The notes under the pieces are model-generated. The model was not told the DNA's origin and did no database searches. It saw only the letters and a list, made by a program, of their open reading frames with translations. This document shows positions 38,583 through 40,295 of a stretch of 40,295 nucleotides of DNA, in pieces (the stretch's first letter is position 1; every line of letters begins with the position of its first letter). Both the position numbers and the translations under genes were made by a program. The stretch covers positions 1 through 40,295 of the forward strand of contig NZ_JAALJH010000084.1 of assembly GCF_011064615.1 (NCBI RefSeq). Reading direction: 5' to 3'. This DNA comes from Aquisphaera insulae. GTDB lineage: Bacteria; Planctomycetota; Planctomycetia; Isosphaerales; Isosphaeraceae.

Positions 38583-39629
38583 TCACTCCACCGGCTCGCC
38601 GCAGGCGAGCTCATACACCTTGCCCCGGACGAAGGGATTGGAGAGGGTGGGATTGCGGCGGACGAGGGGCTCGGGCAGGAGGGAGATCGCCCGGGCGGTC
38701 AGCCGCTCGACCTCCTCGGGGCCGAGCTGCTCCAGGACGTAGGCGATCGCGGCCTCCTCGGACGCCTTCGCCTCGGCCTGCATCGACTTCTGGTGCCGCG
38801 TTTCGAGGGCCCGGAGCTGCGATTCGAGCTCCCGCCGCCGCCCTTCCAGGCGGGTGGCCACCTGGGGAAGGAGGTCGTAGCCGTCCTCGATCCCCGCCCG
38901 GATGTAGCCGGCGCCGTTCTGGAGCTTGCCCTGGCTCTGGAGGTAGAGGGCATTCAGCAGGACCTTGGCCACGGCCTCGGGATCCTTCTGGGCGACGAGC
39001 TTGCCGGCGAGGTTCTTCGGGATTCCCTGGTCCGTCAGCAGTTCCTGCAAATCAACAGCAACAAGGAGCCGCCCCTCGGCCGTCATCCGGAACGGCGTCC
39101 CCGGGATCGGGATGGTGGTTGTCTCGTCGGTTTTCGAAGCTGGTTCTTGTTCGGGCCGAACGTCCCGGCCACCCCGGCCCACCGTCCGGGCCTCCACCGG
39201 TCCAGGTTCTGGACCGGCCAGCGAGGGCTCATCTAAGAAAATTGGACCGGTTTCCGCCCCTAGATCTAAGAATTCTGGACCGGTTTTGCCCTTCTTCCTG
39301 GACGGGTTATCAGGTTTTTCACCCCGCTTGCCGGTGGGCCGCTCGGCCGGCGCCGGCTGACGGAGGATCTTGTAGGCGGTGGATCGCCCCTTCGACCGGC
39401 TGGCGGCCAGCACGCCGGCCCGGGTCAGGTCCTCGATCGCCGTGATCACGGTCTGGCGCGAGAGCCCCGCCTGGCGGGCGATCGTGCGGATGCTCGGATA
39501 GGCCCAGTCCGTGCCGAAGTCGGAGTAGAGGCCGATCACCAGGTAGACCTTGATGGCCGACCCGCCGATCGACTTGAACGCCTCGGAGCGGAGCAGGTCG
39601 TGCTCGACCCGGAAGAAGTACGACGCCAT
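38583..39629 (-). CDS. winged-helix replication-initiator-like protein
   Basis: A 348-residue protein. The N-terminal domain (about 8-90) is a winged helix: SAIKVYLVIGLYSDFG, then PSIRTIARQAGLSRQTVITAIEDL with the recognition helix and GRSTAYKIL as the wing. A linker of 11-residue repeats follows (TGPEFLDLGAE, TGPIFLDEPSL and a third, looser copy; residues 116-148). Residues 185-348 hold a helical domain with a coiled-coil segment (RLEGRRRELESQLRALETRH). The domain order resembles DnaD/RepA-like or lambda O-like replication initiators found on phages and plasmids. The DNA coding for the repeats is an iteron-like tract. ATG at 39629 has only a weak ribosome binding site. Confidence 0.7.
   Translation of the reverse strand: MASYFFRVEHDLLRSEAFKSIGGSAIKVYLVIGLYSDFGTDWAYPSIRTIARQAGLSRQTVITAIEDLTRAGVLAASRSKGRSTAYKILRQPAPAERPTGKRGEKPDNPSRKKGKTGPEFLDLGAETGPIFLDEPSLAGPEPGPVEARTVGRGGRDVRPEQEPASKTDETTTIPIPGTPFRMTAEGRLLVAVDLQELLTDQGIPKNLAGKLVAQKDPEAVAKVLLNALYLQSQGKLQNGAGYIRAGIEDGYDLLPQVATRLEGRRRELESQLRALETRHQKSMQAEAKASEEAAIAYVLEQLGPEEVERLTARAISLLPEPLVRRNPTLSNPFVRGKVYELACGEPVE
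39186..39284 (-). repeat. in-frame 33-bp iteron-like repeats inside the initiator-like gene
   Basis: Three 33-bp units in the coding sequence. Two are close: ATCTAAGAA...TTGGACCGGTTT begins at 39231 and again at 39264; the CTGGACCGG core recurs at about 39209-39217. The patch contains AATT, TAAGAA, AGATCT and GGTTTT runs and is clearly more AT-rich than the rest of the gene. Period 33 bp keeps the reading frame and gives the TGPxFLD peptide repeat. Confidence 0.7.
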
Positions 39630-39658
39630 CGCCTGGGCTACCTTGCTGGGGAGACGGA

Positions 39659-39676
39659 CGGGGCCTCGCGGCCCCG
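39659..39676 (-). terminator. GC hairpin between the two winged-helix genes
   Basis: CGGGGCC (39659-39665) and GGCCCCG (39670-39676) pair around a 4-nt loop, 48 nt beyond the stop of the smaller winged-helix gene on the minus strand. No T-run, so it would be a weak or factor-dependent terminator. Confidence 0.4.
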
Positions 39677-39723
39677 AGTCGGGATGAGGCGCCTGGAAGA
39701 TAAAGAAGGCCGGAGGCGGGCGC

Positions 39724-40041
39724 TCAGTCCGCCGGGCCGTCCGGCGGCCCGGGGATGTAGTAGGTCTTCACCTTCCCGCGCTGGCGGGTCGTGGAGACGA
39801 CCAGCCCCAGCGCCTCGAGCCGGCCGAGGCCGTCGAGGACGGCGGGGCAGGAGAGCCCCGTCCGGGACATGAGCCGATTGAGGCTGATGGTCACGCTGCA
39901 ATCCGACCGCCCGTCCGCGGCCTCGATGATCGCCAGGTAGACCTTGATCCCCTCGCCCCGGATCCTCGCCAGGTATCCGCGGTCGAAGAGCATGGTGGAG
40001 ACCCAGTCGGCCCGGGTCGTCTCGGCCGTCGCTACCGCCAT
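39724..40041 (-). CDS. small winged-helix DNA-binding protein
   Basis: A 105-residue protein that is essentially one winged helix (about 30-96: GEGIKVYLAIIEAADG, then ISLNRLMSRTGLSCPAVLDG and a KTYYI wing end). The ATG at 40041 is chosen because GGAGGGAG lies about nine bases upstream; a longer frame to 40089 is less likely. Its IKVYL-x-I helix and wing resemble the N-terminal domain of the larger neighbour (38583-39629), suggesting a duplicated or truncated relative. It could regulate the initiator or bind the same DNA sites. Confidence 0.7.
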   Translation of the reverse strand: MAVATAETTRADWVSTMLFDRGYLARIRGEGIKVYLAIIEAADGRSDCSVTISLNRLMSRTGLSCPAVLDGLGRLEALGLVVSTTRQRGKVKTYYIPGPPDGPAD

Positions 40042-40295
40042 GACGTGTGACTCCCTCCGCACCGACGATCCGTCACCCCGACGAATCATCCATCCCTGGC
40101 TGGCCCCTGGTCCCTGGGTCGGCCAACTCCAAGCATATCACGCGAAATTCCGGAGCAGGGTGTTGACCTGCGAGTATTCTCGGTTAGTATTACCCCTGTC
40201 CCAAGCACAAAAGGGCCACGAAACAACGGCCGGGACGAGTCACAAACAGTGGCTCGGACCGGCCGAACGCGTCGGCGGCCTGAACCTTGGGACGA
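40042..40295. other. right edge, non-coding
   Basis: 254 bp to the edge of the window with no gene in view. It holds the promoter-like pair at 40163-40190; the sequence after it (AAGCACAAAAGGGCCACGAAACAACGG) is A-rich and could be the leader of a gene beyond the window. Confidence 0.4.
40163..40190 (+). promoter_or_regulatory. sigma70-like promoter reading out of the window
   Basis: TTGACC (40163-40168) and TAGTAT (40185-40190) with a 16-bp spacer on the plus strand, 5/6 and 4/6 of consensus. It would drive a gene to the right of the window, divergent from the winged-helix genes. Confidence 0.45.

Overview
The window looks like a chromosomal segment of a high-GC planctomycete, most probably of the Isosphaeraceae/Singulisphaera type. 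The pointers are a PVC-type membrane-bound dehydrogenase fused to cytochrome c, a DUF1559 pseudopilin with the H-X9-DG motif, two FG-GAP/ASPIC-UnbV proteins, a TPR-rich Ser/Thr-kinase-like membrane protein and mostly GC-rich third codon positions. This placement rests on family content, not on a marker gene. I see no rRNA, tRNA or CRISPR array.

Layout. 0.1-8 kb: a secreted amidohydrolase, a lower-GC orphan gene with its own promoter, and a ~1660-residue secreted SGNH/dehydrogenase/HEAT/discoidin/cupredoxin/cytochrome c protein. 8.1-13.6 kb: a complete red-light sensing operon on the minus strand: heme oxygenase (makes biliverdin), bacteriophytochrome kinase, Rcp1-like response regulator and a REC-REC-kinase-REC hybrid, with gaps of 6-7 nt or overlaps. 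13.6-14.2 kb: a repeat-rich spacer. 14.2-19.0 kb: an accessory-looking patch with a hypothetical protein, a YwgA-like/YwfO-like HD phosphohydrolase pair behind a strong sigma70-like promoter, a degenerate acyl-carrier-protein-like membrane protein, ~650 bp without a convincing gene, and a protein with the sequence layout of pertussis-toxin-type ADP-ribosyltransferases. 19.1-24.1 kb: a MATE exporter, a small conserved-looking protein and a membrane pseudokinase with a TPR-like C-terminal half.

24.5-35.2 kb: an envelope cluster. An FG-GAP/UnbV protein, three membrane-anchored TPR proteins, a DUF1559 pseudopilin and a tiny lipoprotein lie on the minus strand, and a second FG-GAP/UnbV lipoprotein lies divergently. 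All are predicted to be exported or membrane-tethered, so they could form one surface system. 35.2-36.4 kb: a GT2 glycosyltransferase coupled to a lipid-A-synthase N-domain membrane protein. 36.8-40.3 kb: a DNA-handling segment with a ParB-DNA methyltransferase fusion and two winged-helix proteins. The larger winged-helix gene carries in-frame 33-bp repeats in a locally AT-richer patch, recalling the lambda O arrangement of an origin inside its initiator gene.

The strongest candidates for something new are the ADP-ribosyltransferase-like gene with its unusual neighbours, the initiator-like gene with internal iteron-like repeats next to the ParB-methyltransferase, and the pseudopilin/TPR/UnbV envelope cluster.
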